This document shows positions 8,291 to 16,724 of a stretch of DNA of 32,134 nucleotides, piece by piece. This DNA is from Prevotella sp. GTDB taxonomy: Bacteria; Bacteroidota; Bacteroidia; Bacteroidales; Bacteroidaceae. The translations under genes were made by a program, and so were the position numbers. The notes below the pieces were generated by a model, which saw only the letters and a list, made by a program, of their open reading frames with translations, had not been told where the DNA came from and made no database searches. Every line of letters starts with the position of its first letter. Position 1 is the stretch's first letter. Where the stretch lies: positions 1 through 32,134 of the forward strand of contig JAGCDO010000034.1 in NCBI GenBank assembly GCA_017651265.1, written 5' to 3'.

Positions 8291-10915
8291 ATGATGACAG
8301 CCAATGAGATTCGCGACTCGTTCAAGAAGTTCTTCGAGTCGAAAGCACATGCCATCGTGCCCTCTGCACCGATGGTGATCAAAGATGACCCTACCCTGAT
8401 GTTCACCAATGCCGGTATGAACCAGTGGAAAGATATTATCTTAGGTACCCGCGACCCGGAACCACGTCGTAGAGCCGACTCCCAGAAATGTCTCCGCGTA
8501 AGCGGTAAGCACAACGACTTGGAAGAGGTTGGTCATGACACCTACCACCACACCATGTTCGAGATGCTCGGTAACTGGAGCTTCGGTGACTATTTCAAGG
8601 AGGGTGCTATCGATATGGCATGGGAATACTTGGTTGATGTGCTGAAACTCAATCCCGAAGATCTGTATGTAACCGTCTTTGAAGGTGACAAGGCAGAGAA
8701 TCTGGAGCGTGATGACGAGGCTGCCGGTTACTGGCTGAAGCATGTGCCTGCCGACCATATCATCAACGGTAACAAACATGATAACTTCTGGGAGATGGGT
8801 GACACAGGTCCTTGCGGTCCTTGTTCAGAAATCCATCTCGATAGTCGTACACCTGAAGAGAAGGCCAAGGTGCCCGGTCGTGAGCTGGTAAACCAGGACG
8901 ATCCGCAGGTGATCGAGATCTGGAACCTGGTGTTCATGCAGTTCAACCGCAAGGCCGACGGTTCCTTGGAGAAACTCTCCATGAACGTGATCGATACCGG
9001 TATGGGCTTCGAACGACTGGTGCGCGCCATCCAGGGCAAGCACTCCAACTACGATACCGATGTGTTCCAGCCGATGATCAAGGAGATTGAACGACTCTCT
9101 GGTCTTCAATATAGCGGAGCGCAGACTGATACAGATGTGGCGATGCGTGTGATTGCCGACCATATCCGTGCCGTGAGCTTCTCCATTGCCGACGGTCAGC
9201 TGCCCGGTAATGCCAAGGCTGGCTACGTGATCCGTCGTATTCTGCGCCGTGCCGTACGCTATGCCTATACCTTCCTCGACCAGAAGGATGCGTTCCTGTT
9301 CAAGCTCGTTCCTACACTGGTACATGAGATGGGCGAGGCTTATCCAGAGTTGAAGGCTCAGCAGCAGCTCATTACCCGTGTCATCAAGGAAGAGGAAGAT
9401 TCCTTCTTGCGCACCCTCGACCGTGGTATCAACCTGTTGAATGGGGCCATGGATGAGTTGAAGGCACACCAAAAGACTATCTTGAGTGGTGTTGATGCTT
9501 TCCGTTTGTTCGACACTTATGGTTTCCCGCTCGACCTTACCGAACTGATTTGTCGTGAGAACGGTCTTACCGTTGATGAGGAACAGTTCAATGTGGAGAT
9601 GCAGAAACAGAAAGAACGTGCCCGTAATGCCGCACAGGTGGAGAATGGCGACTGGATAGAGCTCAAGCAAGGTGAGCAGCAGTTCGTGGGTTACGACTAT
9701 AACGAATATGAATGTCATATCCTGCGTTACCGTCAGGTAACTCAAAAGAAGAACACCTACTATGAATTGGTACTCGACAACACCCCGTTCTATGGCGAGA
9801 TGGGTGGTCAGGTAGGTGACCAGGGTGTGCTCGTTAGTGAGCATGAGACCGTAGAGATCATCGACACCAAGCGCGAGAACAACCAGAGCATTCATATTGT
9901 CAAGAAGCTGCCCGAACATCCCGAGGCCGACTTCATGGCATGTGTTGATACTGACAAACGCGAGGCTTGTGCCGCTAACCATACAGCAACCCACCTGCTC
10001 GACTATGCCTTGAAGCAGGTTCTGGGCGATCATGTAGAGCAGAAGGGATCGTTTGTCTCTCCAGATACGCTGCGATTCGACTTCTCCCATTTCCAGAAGG
10101 TTACCGACGAGGAGATCCGTCAGGTGGAACGACTGGTGAACGACATGATCCGTCAGGACATCTGTCTGGAGGAATTCCGTGAGACACCTATCGAGGAAGC
10201 CAAGAAGTTAGGCGCTATAGCCCTGTTCGGTGAGAAATATGGCGATAAGGTACGAGTAGTGAAGTTCGGTCCGAGTGTGGAGTTCTGCGGTGGTATCCAT
10301 GCCCACAGCACTGGTCATATCGGCATCTTCAAGATTGTCAGCGAAGCCAGTGTGGCTGCCGGCATCCGTCGTATCGAAGCCAAGACCGGTAAGGAATGTG
10401 AGGAACTGCTATACAATTTGGAAGATGCCATCAAGGCCATCAGGGCGATGTTCAACAATTCCAAGGATCTGCAGGGTGCCATTGAGAAGTACATCAATGA
10501 GCACGATGCGATGAAGAAACAGATGGAGCAGTTCCATGCAGAGGCCGTTGAGCGCATGAAAGAGGATATGCTCTCAAAAGGTCGCGAGATCAATGGTGTG
10601 AAAGTGTTCTCAGCCGTGCTTCCCATCAAACCGGAAGCTGCCAAGGATCTGGTATTCAAGATTCGTGCTGCAGAACCGGAGCATTCACTCTGCGTGGTAG
10701 GATCTGTCTTCGACAAACGTCCTATGCTGAATGTTAGCATCAGCGACGATCTCGTGAAGGAAAATGGTTTCAATGCAGGACAGCTGGTTCGTGAGGCCGC
10801 CAAGTTAATGCAAGGCGGCGGCGGTGGTCAGCCCCACTTCGCCTCAGCAGGTGGAAAGGATCCTGATGGAATCAGTGCCGCTGTTGATAAAGTGATTGAG
10901 TTGGCAGGGTTGTAA
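8291..10915 (+). CDS. alaS: Alanyl-tRNA synthetase
   Basis: 874-residue class II AlaRS, close to the usual length of about 875. It charges tRNA-Ala in the cytoplasm and edits misacylated Ser/Gly. The catalytic core begins [18 protein letters not shown] and contains [35 protein letters not shown] and [18 protein letters not shown]. The editing domain has the zinc ligands HTATH (His564, His568) and CGGIH (Cys666, His670). The C-Ala domain ends with a [14 protein letters not shown] block. The start is ATG 8291 (ATG 8294 is also possible). The frame is open upstream to 7946 but crosses the promoter, so that extension is not used. The gene converges on recA across a large repeat. Confidence 0.97.
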   Translation: MMTANEIRDSFKKFFESKAHAIVPSAPMVIKDDPTLMFTNAGMNQWKDIILGTRDPEPRRRADSQKCLRVSGKHNDLEEVGHDTYHHTMFEMLGNWSFGDYFKEGAIDMAWEYLVDVLKLNPEDLYVTVFEGDKAENLERDDEAAGYWLKHVPADHIINGNKHDNFWEMGDTGPCGPCSEIHLDSRTPEEKAKVPGRELVNQDDPQVIEIWNLVFMQFNRKADGSLEKLSMNVIDTGMGFERLVRAIQGKHSNYDTDVFQPMIKEIERLSGLQYSGAQTDTDVAMRVIADHIRAVSFSIADGQLPGNAKAGYVIRRILRRAVRYAYTFLDQKDAFLFKLVPTLVHEMGEAYPELKAQQQLITRVIKEEEDSFLRTLDRGINLLNGAMDELKAHQKTILSGVDAFRLFDTYGFPLDLTELICRENGLTVDEEQFNVEMQKQKERARNAAQVENGDWIELKQGEQQFVGYDYNEYECHILRYRQVTQKKNTYYELVLDNTPFYGEMGGQVGDQGVLVSEHETVEIIDTKRENNQSIHIVKKLPEHPEADFMACVDTDKREACAANHTATHLLDYALKQVLGDHVEQKGSFVSPDTLRFDFSHFQKVTDEEIRQVERLVNDMIRQDICLEEFRETPIEEAKKLGAIALFGEKYGDKVRVVKFGPSVEFCGGIHAHSTGHIGIFKIVSEASVAAGIRRIEAKTGKECEELLYNLEDAIKAIRAMFNNSKDLQGAIEKYINEHDAMKKQMEQFHAEAVERMKEDMLSKGREINGVKVFSAVLPIKPEAAKDLVFKIRAAEPEHSLCVVGSVFDKRPMLNVSISDDLVKENGFNAGQLVREAAKLMQGGGGGQPHFASAGGKDPDGISAAVDKVIELAGL

Positions 10916-10922
10916 GTATTTA

Positions 10923-11068
10923 GAAGCAAGAAGCAGGAAGCAAGAAGCAAGAGAATAGCTTAGAGAAGCAAGAAGCAGGAAGCAAGAAGCAAGAGAATAC
11001 TACTGAGATTTAGGCTCTATATCATAGTGCATTTCTCTTGCTTCTTGCTTCCTGCTTCTTGCTTCCTT
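10923..11068. repeat. GAAGCAA heptamer arrays forming direct and 33-bp inverted repeats; probable bidirectional terminator
   Basis: Two identical 35-bp blocks (10923-10957 and 10965-10999), each GAAGCAA GAAGCAG GAAGCAA GAAGCAA GAGAATA, are separated by one heptamer, giving an exact 42-bp period. A third, inverted block at 11033-11065 pairs perfectly with 10965-10997: a 33-bp stem with a 35-nt loop. A run of T (11067-11072) follows on the plus strand, so the structure can end alaS transcription. It can also fold in the convergent recA transcript, but there it has no T tract. Confidence 0.9.
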
Positions 11069-11070
11069 TT

Positions 11071-12093
11071 TTATTGATCCGATATCGCCTGCATGATCTT
11101 AGCCTCCAGCTCCTCGCAGAGCTCAGGATTATCTTGCAGGAGTTTTTTCACGGCATCACGTCCCTGAGCCAGTCTGCTGTCACCATAGGAGAACCAGCTG
11201 CCGCTCTTCTGGATGATACCATATTCCACACCAAGATCGACAATCTCACCCACCTTGGAGATACCCTCGCCGAAGGTGATTTCGAATTCGCATTTGCGGA
11301 AGGGCGGTGCTACCTTGTTCTTCACCACCTTTACGCGTACCTGGTTACCGATTACCTCGTCACCATCCTTGATGCTTGTTACGCGACGGATATCCAGACG
11401 AACAGATGCATAGAACTTCAGGGCATTACCGCCGGTGGTGGTCTCAGGATTACCGAACATCACACCGATCTTCTCACGCAACTGGTTGATGAAGATACAG
11501 GTGGTATTGGTCTTGGAAATGGTGGAAGTGAGTTTACGCAATGCCTGACTCATCAGTCGGGCCTGCAAGCCCACCACGTTATCACCCATCTCTCCCTCAA
11601 TCTCCTTCTTCGGTGTAAGGGCTGCCACGGAGTCGATCACCAGGATATCAATAGCTGAGGAACTGATCAGCTGGTCGGCAATCTGCAGAGCTTGTTCTCC
11701 ATTGTCGGGCTGAGAGATCCACAGGTTATCGATATCGACACCCAGTTTCTCTGCATAGAACCGGTCGAAGGCATGCTCTGCATCGATGAATGCCGCAATA
11801 CCTCCCGCCTTCTGTGCCTCGGCAATGGCATGAATGGCCAGGGTTGTCTTACCTGATGACTCAGGACCGTAGATCTCGATGATCCTTCCCTTGGGATAAC
11901 CTCCCACGCCCAACGCAGCATTCAGTCCGATACTGCCTGAGGGGATGACCTCCACGTTCTCCACATGCTCATCACCCAGTTTCATGATACTGCCTTTACC
12001 GAAGTCCTTCTCTATCTTCGACATCGCTGCCTGCAGCGCCTTCAGTTTCTCGCTTTGCGAGTTTGTAGCCTCGCTTGGTTTTTCTTTTGCCAT
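11071..12093 (-). CDS. recA: Recombinase RecA
   Basis: 340-residue RecA, the strand-exchange and LexA-coprotease ATPase. Walker A is GPESSGKTT (residues 76-84). The core blocks [38 protein letters not shown] and [20 protein letters not shown], then [20 protein letters not shown], are present in order. The C-terminal tail is short and acidic to neutral. ATG 12091-12093 ([20 protein letters not shown]) is the family start. The open frame upstream of it is encoded by a heptamer array and is not counted. No promoter motif is visible just upstream, so recA may depend on read-through from the carboxynorspermidine synthase promoter across the S23-type gene. Confidence 0.98.
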   Translation of the reverse strand: MAKEKPSEATNSQSEKLKALQAAMSKIEKDFGKGSIMKLGDEHVENVEVIPSGSIGLNAALGVGGYPKGRIIEIYGPESSGKTTLAIHAIAEAQKAGGIAAFIDAEHAFDRFYAEKLGVDIDNLWISQPDNGEQALQIADQLISSSAIDILVIDSVAALTPKKEIEGEMGDNVVGLQARLMSQALRKLTSTISKTNTTCIFINQLREKIGVMFGNPETTTGGNALKFYASVRLDIRRVTSIKDGDEVIGNQVRVKVVKNKVAPPFRKCEFEITFGEGISKVGEIVDLGVEYGIIQKSGSWFSYGDSRLAQGRDAVKKLLQDNPELCEELEAKIMQAISDQ

Positions 12094-12118
12094 TGTTGTT
12101 TTTTTAGAGGTGATAAAG

Positions 12119-12153
12119 GAAGCAAGAAGCAAGATGCAAGAAGCAAGAGATTA
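12119..12153. repeat. GAAGCAA heptamer array, left arm around the S23-type gene
   Basis: Units GAAGCAA, GAAGCAA, GATGCAA, GAAGCAA, GAGATTA. Extended to 12154, it forms an ungapped 36-bp inverted repeat with 12584-12619 (31 of 36 positions complementary), including a perfect inner GCAAGAGATTAC/GTAATCTCTTGC. The two arms enclose the S23-type gene. Confidence 0.9.
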
Positions 12154-12188
12154 CTTCTGCTTACCACCACCATATTAATATACTATAA

Positions 12189-12566
12189 TTAATCAAACTT
12201 TATTGCTTTTTCATTCAAAGCATTTCGTAAACCTATGAGCATTCGAGCTATTCCTTTTATGTTCTGCTCCTGCTTTTTTAATATCTCTGAAGATATATAA
12301 TTCAAACTTTCAGCAATTTCCAATTGGCACATCACCTCTGATAAAGACCCGTATGAGATCTCCAAGAAATGGATTCTCTCTTTTACAGAAAAGCGTCCCA
12401 TACCTTCAGCGATATTCGAAGGAACAGAGATAACAGCTCTTTGTAACTGATTTGTCAAAGCCGTTCTCTCTTTGGCAGGGAAACAATCCATCAATAAATA
12501 CACATCCTTTACTAACTGCTGCGATAAATGATAGACCTTCAGCTTTCTATAATAAAAATCATCCAT
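12189..12566 (-). CDS. Four-helix-bundle protein of the 23S rRNA intervening-sequence (S23) family
   Basis: 125-residue protein starting MDDFYYRKLKVYHLSQQLVK. It contains the family core ALTNQLQRAVISVPSNIAEG followed by a helix with FLEISYGSLSEVMCQLEIAE. The family (TIGR02436/PF05635) was first found inside intervening sequences of 23S rRNA and is related to the Avd protein of diversity-generating retroelements. Its biochemical role is unclear. The start is ATG 12566; the upstream reading frame runs into a repeat array. The gene is visibly AT-richer than its neighbours and sits in a roughly 500-bp segment bounded by 36-bp inverted repeats, between carboxynorspermidine synthase and recA. No reverse transcriptase, template/variable repeat or rRNA is nearby. 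The family call is firm; the function is unknown. Confidence 0.88.
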   Translation of the reverse strand: MDDFYYRKLKVYHLSQQLVKDVYLLMDCFPAKERTALTNQLQRAVISVPSNIAEGMGRFSVKERIHFLEISYGSLSEVMCQLEIAESLNYISSEILKKQEQNIKGIARMLIGLRNALNEKAIKFD

Positions 12567-12588
12567 TATTCCTAATCTCAAATGTAAT

Positions 12589-12623
12589 CTCTTGCCTCTT
12601 GCTTCTTGTTTCCTGCCTCTACA
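12589..12623. repeat. GAAGCAA-type heptamer array (inverted), right arm around the S23-type gene
   Basis: Plus-strand units CTCTTGC, CTCTTGC, TTCTTGT, TTCCTGC, CTCTACA. It is the inverted partner of 12119-12154 and overlaps the stop codon of the carboxynorspermidine synthase gene (12619-12621). Confidence 0.88.
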
Positions 12624-13857
12624 ATTCGATGTCAACATCGAATTGTTCATGCCACGGCAGTCCTTGCTTGTTGAGCTGCTCAAGGAATGGATCGGGATCG
12701 AATTCTTCTACGTTATACACACCCGGCTTCTTCCAGATGCCTTTGCAGAACATCATCGCACCAATCATGGCTGGTACGCCGGTGGTGTAAGAAACGCCCT
12801 GCATGCCTGTCTCCTCATAGGCGGCACGGTGCGAGCAGTTATTATATATATAATAGGTGTGCTCCTTACCGTCTTTACCGATACCGCGGATGCGACAACC
12901 AATGCTGGTCTCTCCTTCGTAGTTCTCACCAAGATCCTGCGGATTGGGCAATACGGCCTTCAAGAACTGTAGAGGCACGATCTTTACCCGGGCTGTTCCT
13001 GTACCATCAGCCAGCGGAGCCTCATACACCACCTCGTCGATACGACTCATACCGATGTTCTGTATCACCTCCAAGTGCTTCAGGTACTGCTGTCCGAAGG
13101 TCATCCAGAAACGGGCACGCTTAATGGTGGGGAAGTTGATGACCAACGACTCGATCTCCTCATGATGCAGCAAATAGCTGTCACGCGGTCCGATTCCAGG
13201 ATAAGTCAGGTCCTTATGAATCTCCAGCGGCTCTGTTTCCACCCACTGTCCGTTCTCCCAGTAGAGACCCTTCTGCGTAATCTCGCGGATATTGATCTCC
13301 GGGTTGAAGTTCGTGGCGAAAGCTTTATGATGATCACCGGCATTGCAGTCAACAATGTCCAGATACTGTATCTCATCAAAATGATGCTTGGCAGCGTAAG
13401 CCGTAAAGATGCTCGTCACACCCGGGTCAAAGCCACAGCCCAGGATGGCGGTCAGACCGGCCTTCTCGAAACGCTCCCTATAAGCCCACTGCCATGAGTA
13501 CTCGAAGTGCGCCTCATCCTTGGGTTCGTAGTTGGCCGTGTCGAGGTAGTTGCATCCGCAGGCCAGACAAGCCTCCATGATGGTCAGATCCTGATACGGC
13601 AGGGCCAGGTTAATCACCAGTTCAGGCTTATAGTCGCTGAACAAGGCTTTCAGCTGCTCCACATCATCAGCATCTACCTGTGCTGTCTTGATATCCATCT
13701 GATAACCTTTCGCATGGATCGCCTCCACCAGTCGGTCGCATTTTGCCTTACGCCTACTGGCAATCATGAACTCTGTAAACACATCAGCATTCTGCACGAT
13801 CTTGAATGCTGCTACCGTTGCAACGCCTCCGGCGCCAATCATCAATACCCTACTCAT
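12619..13857 (-). CDS. Carboxynorspermidine synthase/dehydrogenase (saccharopine dehydrogenase family)
   Basis: 412-residue NAD(P)H-dependent enzyme that reductively condenses aspartate semialdehyde with a diamine to carboxy(nor)spermidine, the alternative bacterial spermidine route. A Rossmann start MSRVLMIGAGGVATVAAFKI (GAGGVA at 8-13) is followed by PELVINLALPYQDLTIMEAC, an AILGCGFDPGVTSIFTAYAA block and DIVDCNAGDHHKAFATNFNP. The DPDPFLEQLNKQGLPWHEQF ending is characteristic of the Vibrio-type carboxynorspermidine enzyme and differs from lysine-pathway saccharopine dehydrogenases. The decarboxylase partner (NspC) is not in the window. A good promoter lies about 50 nt upstream on the minus strand. 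The S23-type gene and recA lie downstream on the same strand. Confidence 0.88.
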   Translation of the reverse strand: MSRVLMIGAGGVATVAAFKIVQNADVFTEFMIASRRKAKCDRLVEAIHAKGYQMDIKTAQVDADDVEQLKALFSDYKPELVINLALPYQDLTIMEACLACGCNYLDTANYEPKDEAHFEYSWQWAYRERFEKAGLTAILGCGFDPGVTSIFTAYAAKHHFDEIQYLDIVDCNAGDHHKAFATNFNPEINIREITQKGLYWENGQWVETEPLEIHKDLTYPGIGPRDSYLLHHEEIESLVINFPTIKRARFWMTFGQQYLKHLEVIQNIGMSRIDEVVYEAPLADGTGTARVKIVPLQFLKAVLPNPQDLGENYEGETSIGCRIRGIGKDGKEHTYYIYNNCSHRAAYEETGMQGVSYTTGVPAMIGAMMFCKGIWKKPGVYNVEEFDPDPFLEQLNKQGLPWHEQFDVDIEL

Positions 13858-13907
13858 TGATACTTTATAGATTTAAGTGAATAATTACGATCATTGCATT
13901 GTTTCTG

Positions 13908-13960
13908 CAAAGATACGACTAAATAGGTTAAAAACCAAAAGAAAAGTATGATTTCTTTTT
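13908..13960 (-). promoter_or_regulatory. Carboxynorspermidine synthase promoter with inverted repeat at -33
   Basis: Minus strand: -33 TTTG (13936-13939), 20 nt, -7 TATCTTTG (13908-13915). An inverted repeat AAAAGAAA (13937-13944)/TTTCTTTTT (13952-13960) overlaps the -33 box, as at surE, alaS and the RecD-like gene. The leader is about 50 nt. This is probably also the main promoter for recA. Confidence 0.7.
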
Positions 13961-14033
13961 AAATCTTTCTTATTATCCCTCTTTTTCTTTGGCGCAAAGA
14001 AAAGAGGCAAAAGAAACATCCACCCTCTCCCAT

Positions 14034-14126
14034 CCTCCCCCTATATGGGGAGGCTCAACTGAAAATTGCGGAACCGCCAATTTTCAGATTTCACTAAAGT
14101 AAAATCGGGCATCAAAGCCCGATTTT
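14034..14126. terminator. Cluster of three hairpins; probable terminator of the serine hydrolase-DUF6621 transcript
   Basis: Three successive hairpins occupy most of this stretch: CCTCCCC/GGGGAGG (14034-14053), CTGAAAATTG/CAATTTTCAG (14059-14087) and AAAATCGGGC/GCCCGATTTT with a 6-nt loop (14101-14126). The last is a perfect 10-bp stem ending in T runs on both strands, so it can terminate transcription leaving the DUF6621-like gene leftwards. Apart from the carboxynorspermidine synthase promoter, a palindrome and a heptamer array, the 13861-14262 gap shows no gene. Confidence 0.65.
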
Positions 14127-14173
14127 GGTTTTTGTCGGCTTACGCCAGTGTCATTGGGGCGGGATTACGTGAC

Positions 14174-14187
14174 TTCGTAATTACGAA
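14174..14187. other. 14-bp perfect palindrome TTCGTAATTACGAA
   Basis: A perfect palindrome without a spacer in the gene-free stretch between the DUF6621-like gene and the terminator hairpins. It is typical in size for a dimeric protein-binding site, but no promoter or regulator can be tied to it. Confidence 0.4.
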
Positions 14188-14200
14188 ACCTCAGTGGTTT

Positions 14201-14228
14201 TCTCCTTCCTCCTTCGTCCTTCCTCGAA
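14201..14228. repeat. CCTCCTT/CGTCCTT heptamer array
   Basis: Units TCTCCTT, CCTCCTT, CGTCCTT, CCTCGAA. Except for one missing unit it nearly matches the array inside dnaG at 25531-25565, and it shares units with the array inside cardiolipin synthase (23145-23214). Here it is intergenic, 34 bp beyond the DUF6621-like stop. Confidence 0.85.
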
Positions 14229-14262
14229 GGTCCCCCTCGCCCCTTGGAGCGTGGGGTAGTCT

Positions 14263-14835
14263 TCAAATCTCTTCCCCTCTGATTCCCAGCGCCTGCATCA
14301 GCGAGTAGCCCAGGATTTCCTGACGGAAGTTGCCACCCGGCATGGGCTGCATGGCGAACACGGTGATGTGCTTGTCATCGTTGACGGATTTCAAATGATG
14401 GCGAACCTGATCATACACCCCTCCTTCCTCGGCGTTAGGTACCACCATGATGCGCTTCACCTCCTTCTGGTCAACCATCAGATCGATGGTATCCAACAAC
14501 AAACTGGTCTTATTGGTAATGTCTTCCACGGGTACGGCATGAATCACAAACTCCCCCAGTCCACTGCGGAACGCCTTTTCGTTGAGTTCTGTTTCGTAGT
14601 CGGCAGGTGTGAAATTCCGCAGTCGTTCCACCTCTTTCTCGTGGATCAGCACCACCGTTGTCTCCTGCGGTTCCTCACTTTCACGCACACCACCATCAAG
14701 GGCGACACATTCCATCCACCGTGCCAGATCGGCCTGTGGAATCCGTCGCTCGAGCATCCGCTCGAAATTCACGGTCAGGTTAAATGCCACACGGTCTATA
14801 TAGTCGGCATCAACAATGATTACATGTTTGTCCAT
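14263..14835 (-). CDS. DUF6621-like hypothetical protein
   Basis: 190-residue cytoplasmic protein. It begins MDKHVIIVDADYIDRVAFNL and then TVNFERMLERRIPQADLARW, a pattern I associate with a Bacteroidales-restricted family (DUF6621) of unknown function. No catalytic motif, signal peptide or membrane helix is visible. ATG 14833-14835 is chosen because homologues as I recall them begin close to the VDADYIDRVAF block. An alternative start at 14868 would overlap the upstream gene. It follows the serine hydrolase gene by 19 nt on the same strand, so the two are probably co-transcribed. Terminator hairpins lie downstream. The family name is from memory; the function is unknown. Confidence 0.72.
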   Translation of the reverse strand: MDKHVIIVDADYIDRVAFNLTVNFERMLERRIPQADLARWMECVALDGGVRESEEPQETTVVLIHEKEVERLRNFTPADYETELNEKAFRSGLGEFVIHAVPVEDITNKTSLLLDTIDLMVDQKEVKRIMVVPNAEEGGVYDQVRHHLKSVNDDKHITVFAMQPMPGGNFRQEILGYSLMQALGIRGEEI

Positions 14836-14854
14836 AACTGTATTCTTAAGTATA

Positions 14855-16051
14855 TTAAAACAGTCCAAAATTACTGAGCTGCTCGAAGAGCTCCGGGATG
14901 AAGACGTATTTACGATTGGTCATACCCATCCTGACCATGATCAGGTTCTTGTAGGGATTGACGTACAACACCTGTGCATTTATGCCCAAAGCGTAATAGC
15001 CAGGATATGGAGGCTTCCCGGAACCTGTACTTTTCAGGTTATACCAGTTGAAATGATAGCAATCGTTATCGGTACTATATGCACCTGATTGGCGAATCCA
15101 TTCCTCACTGACAATCCGCTGACCGTTCCACACTCCTTGATGGAGATACAAACGACCGATCTTGGCCAGATCCTTCATGGTAAGGGTAATGCCGCCAAAA
15201 GCGTGAGCCACATCGTGTTTCTTACTGTCGATGTTCACAAAGGCAGGCGACTCCATCTGCAGGGGTTTCCATACCTTCTCGCTCAGGTAGTCGGCATACC
15301 GTTTGCCTGTGGCCCGCTCAATCACTACCCCTAAGATGGCTGCCGTCATACTCTCGTAGCGATGCTCTTTCCCTGGTTCGCAACGGAACTTCAGACCGCG
15401 TATCTGCTTTATCAAGTTGTGTCCATAGTTCAGTCTTGCCATGGCATGAAGACGTTTCAGTCCCTTCAGATTCAAGTAATACGTATCGTCGAAATCCAGT
15501 CCGCTGCGCATATCCAGCAGATGACGGATAGTGAGCTTCTGCCACATAGGATCCTTCTTCAACAGTTCAGGCAGATAGTCGGTCACGGCATCATCGATAC
15601 TCTTGATATAACCGTCGTCAACGGCAATGCCGCACAACAGCGAGGTAACCGACTTGGAAACAGAGAACACCGTAGCCAGACGATCTGAGGAGAAATCGCC
15701 CCAATATCTCTCATAGACGATACTGTCGTTCTGGATAACGAGCACACCCTGTGTCTCGCTCTTCATGTCCATCGCCTCCACGAAAGTGATATCCTTACAG
15801 TAGGGTGGTTGGTTGTAGAAATGGAGGGTATCAATCCATGTAGCCTGCTGTTTGGCAACAGGAAAGTGGAATGACTGTTCACCCGTGGTAATCGTGTCAT
15901 GAACATGTTTCTTAAAGCTGTAGATACCAGGACCATCTTTGCCGTCAGTCATATATCCTCTGACTACCGAGCAGGCAGTCATCAACATACATAGGAAACC
16001 CCATGCCAGCATCTGCTGCACCTTCTTCCACACCAACACGCGCTTTCTCAT
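14855..16051 (-). CDS. Beta-lactamase-like serine hydrolase lipoprotein
   Basis: 398-residue class C beta-lactamase/transpeptidase-like protein. A basic N-terminus and hydrophobic stretch end in a lipobox (LMTAC, Cys27), so it should be lipid-anchored. The serine nucleophile motif is SVSK (Ser130-Lys133) in ATVFSVSKSVTSLLCGIAVD. Further blocks are TIRHLLDMRSGLDFDDTYYL, HRYESMTAAILGVVIERATG and FGGITLTMKDLAKIGRLYLH. The family includes esterases, D-amino peptidases and beta-lactamases, so the substrate is undefined. The presence of only SxxK and the broad fold does not establish antibiotic resistance. A 17-bp palindrome lies about 24 nt upstream of the start. Confidence 0.88.
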   Translation of the reverse strand: MRKRVLVWKKVQQMLAWGFLCMLMTACSVVRGYMTDGKDGPGIYSFKKHVHDTITTGEQSFHFPVAKQQATWIDTLHFYNQPPYCKDITFVEAMDMKSETQGVLVIQNDSIVYERYWGDFSSDRLATVFSVSKSVTSLLCGIAVDDGYIKSIDDAVTDYLPELLKKDPMWQKLTIRHLLDMRSGLDFDDTYYLNLKGLKRLHAMARLNYGHNLIKQIRGLKFRCEPGKEHRYESMTAAILGVVIERATGKRYADYLSEKVWKPLQMESPAFVNIDSKKHDVAHAFGGITLTMKDLAKIGRLYLHQGVWNGQRIVSEEWIRQSGAYSTDNDCYHFNWYNLKSTGSGKPPYPGYYALGINAQVLYVNPYKNLIMVRMGMTNRKYVFIPELFEQLSNFGLF

Positions 16052-16074
16052 ATGATCCGTCGTTTTGCAGTTTT

Positions 16075-16091
16075 ACACCCATCATGGGTGT
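16075..16091. promoter_or_regulatory. Palindrome ACACCCAT-C-ATGGGTGT upstream of the serine hydrolase gene
   Basis: A perfect inverted repeat with 8-bp arms and a single central base, 24-40 nt upstream of the serine hydrolase ATG (minus strand). It is either an operator or a 5'-leader hairpin. No strong -7/-33 pair could be fixed for this gene; the nearest, a TATCTTTT sequence at 16163-16170, is weak. Confidence 0.5.
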
Positions 16092-16213
16092 CTTCTCTTA
16101 CTAACGTAATAAATCATTTTTTATTATATGCCACAGGACTTGAGAAAGATGGGAAAGTTGCGAAAAGATATAAAAAAATGACGGAAAAGCGTATCGGTAT
16201 CAAGAAAAAACAT

Positions 16214-16221
16214 TACCTTTG
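16214..16221 (+). promoter_or_regulatory. -7 box TACCTTTG of the Lys/Ala-rich protein-nhaD operon
   Basis: TACCTTTG at 16214-16221, 32 nt upstream of the ATG at 16254. The -33 position has no TTTG. Confidence 0.6.
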
Positions 16222-16253
16222 CATTATCGTTTAACTCAAAAAAGAACAAACGT

Positions 16254-16724
16254 ATGAAAAAGAATGTATTAAGACTTATGACGATGGTTGCCCTGTTGTT
16301 CTGTATGAGCATCAATGCACAGGCACAGGCTGTTATCGGAACCGCTGGCGATCCCGCTATGGAAGCTCAGCAGGCAAAGGCCATGCAGAAGGCCGCTAAG
16401 GAACAGGACAAGGCGCTGAAGGCTCAGGCCAAGGCTGATAAGGAAGCTGCTAAGGCTGCTAAGGAAGCAAAGAAGGCTGAGAAGAAAGCCGAAAAGCAAC
16501 GTAAGGAGGCTGAGAAACGTGAGAAAGCCATTGAGAAGGCTGAGAAAGCCAAGAAAGATGCCGAGAAGGCAGTAAAGAATGCTGAGAAAGCTTCACAGAA
16601 GGCTCTTGAAGCACAGGATGGCGATCCGATGAAGGCCGCCAAGGCTCAGGAAAAAGCCGCCAAGGCACAGCAGAAAGCCTTGAAGGCACAAGAAAGGGCT
16701 GAGAAGCTGGCTAAGAAACTATAA
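16254..16724 (+). CDS. Secreted Lys/Ala/Glu-rich coiled-coil protein
   Basis: 156-residue protein with a clear signal peptide (MKKNVLRLMTMVALLFCMSI, cleaved after NAQAQA). The rest is almost entirely Lys, Ala, Glu and Gln in irregular AKAQKAAK/AEKAEK-like units, predicting one long charged alpha-helix or coiled coil. There is no recognisable domain. Such composition occurs in TolA-like periplasmic stalks and in histone-H1-like proteins, but the signal peptide argues for the periplasm. Its TAA stop overlaps the nhaD ATG by one base (TAATG), so nhaD translation is coupled to it. No function can be assigned. Confidence 0.8.
   Translation: MKKNVLRLMTMVALLFCMSINAQAQAVIGTAGDPAMEAQQAKAMQKAAKEQDKALKAQAKADKEAAKAAKEAKKAEKKAEKQRKEAEKREKAIEKAEKAKKDAEKAVKNAEKASQKALEAQDGDPMKAAKAQEKAAKAQQKALKAQERAEKLAKKL

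Noticed and set aside
8825-10090. 421-codon open frame antisense to alaS
   Set aside because: A shadow of a highly biased coding region; no recognisable domain, promoter or start context.
10923-11068. CRISPR array
   Set aside because: Repeats are contiguous 7-bp units without unique spacers, and no cas genes are present.
12189-12566. Diversity-generating retroelement, because S23 proteins are related to Avd
   Set aside because: No reverse transcriptase, template repeat or variable-repeat target gene in the window.
14066-14308. 80-codon open frame in the hairpin-rich intergenic stretch
   Set aside because: It reads through three hairpins, a palindrome and a heptamer array and has no domain or promoter.
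14855-16051. Antibiotic-resistance beta-lactamase
   Set aside because: The SxxK serine-hydrolase fold is shared with many esterases and peptidases; nothing here points to beta-lactam hydrolysis.
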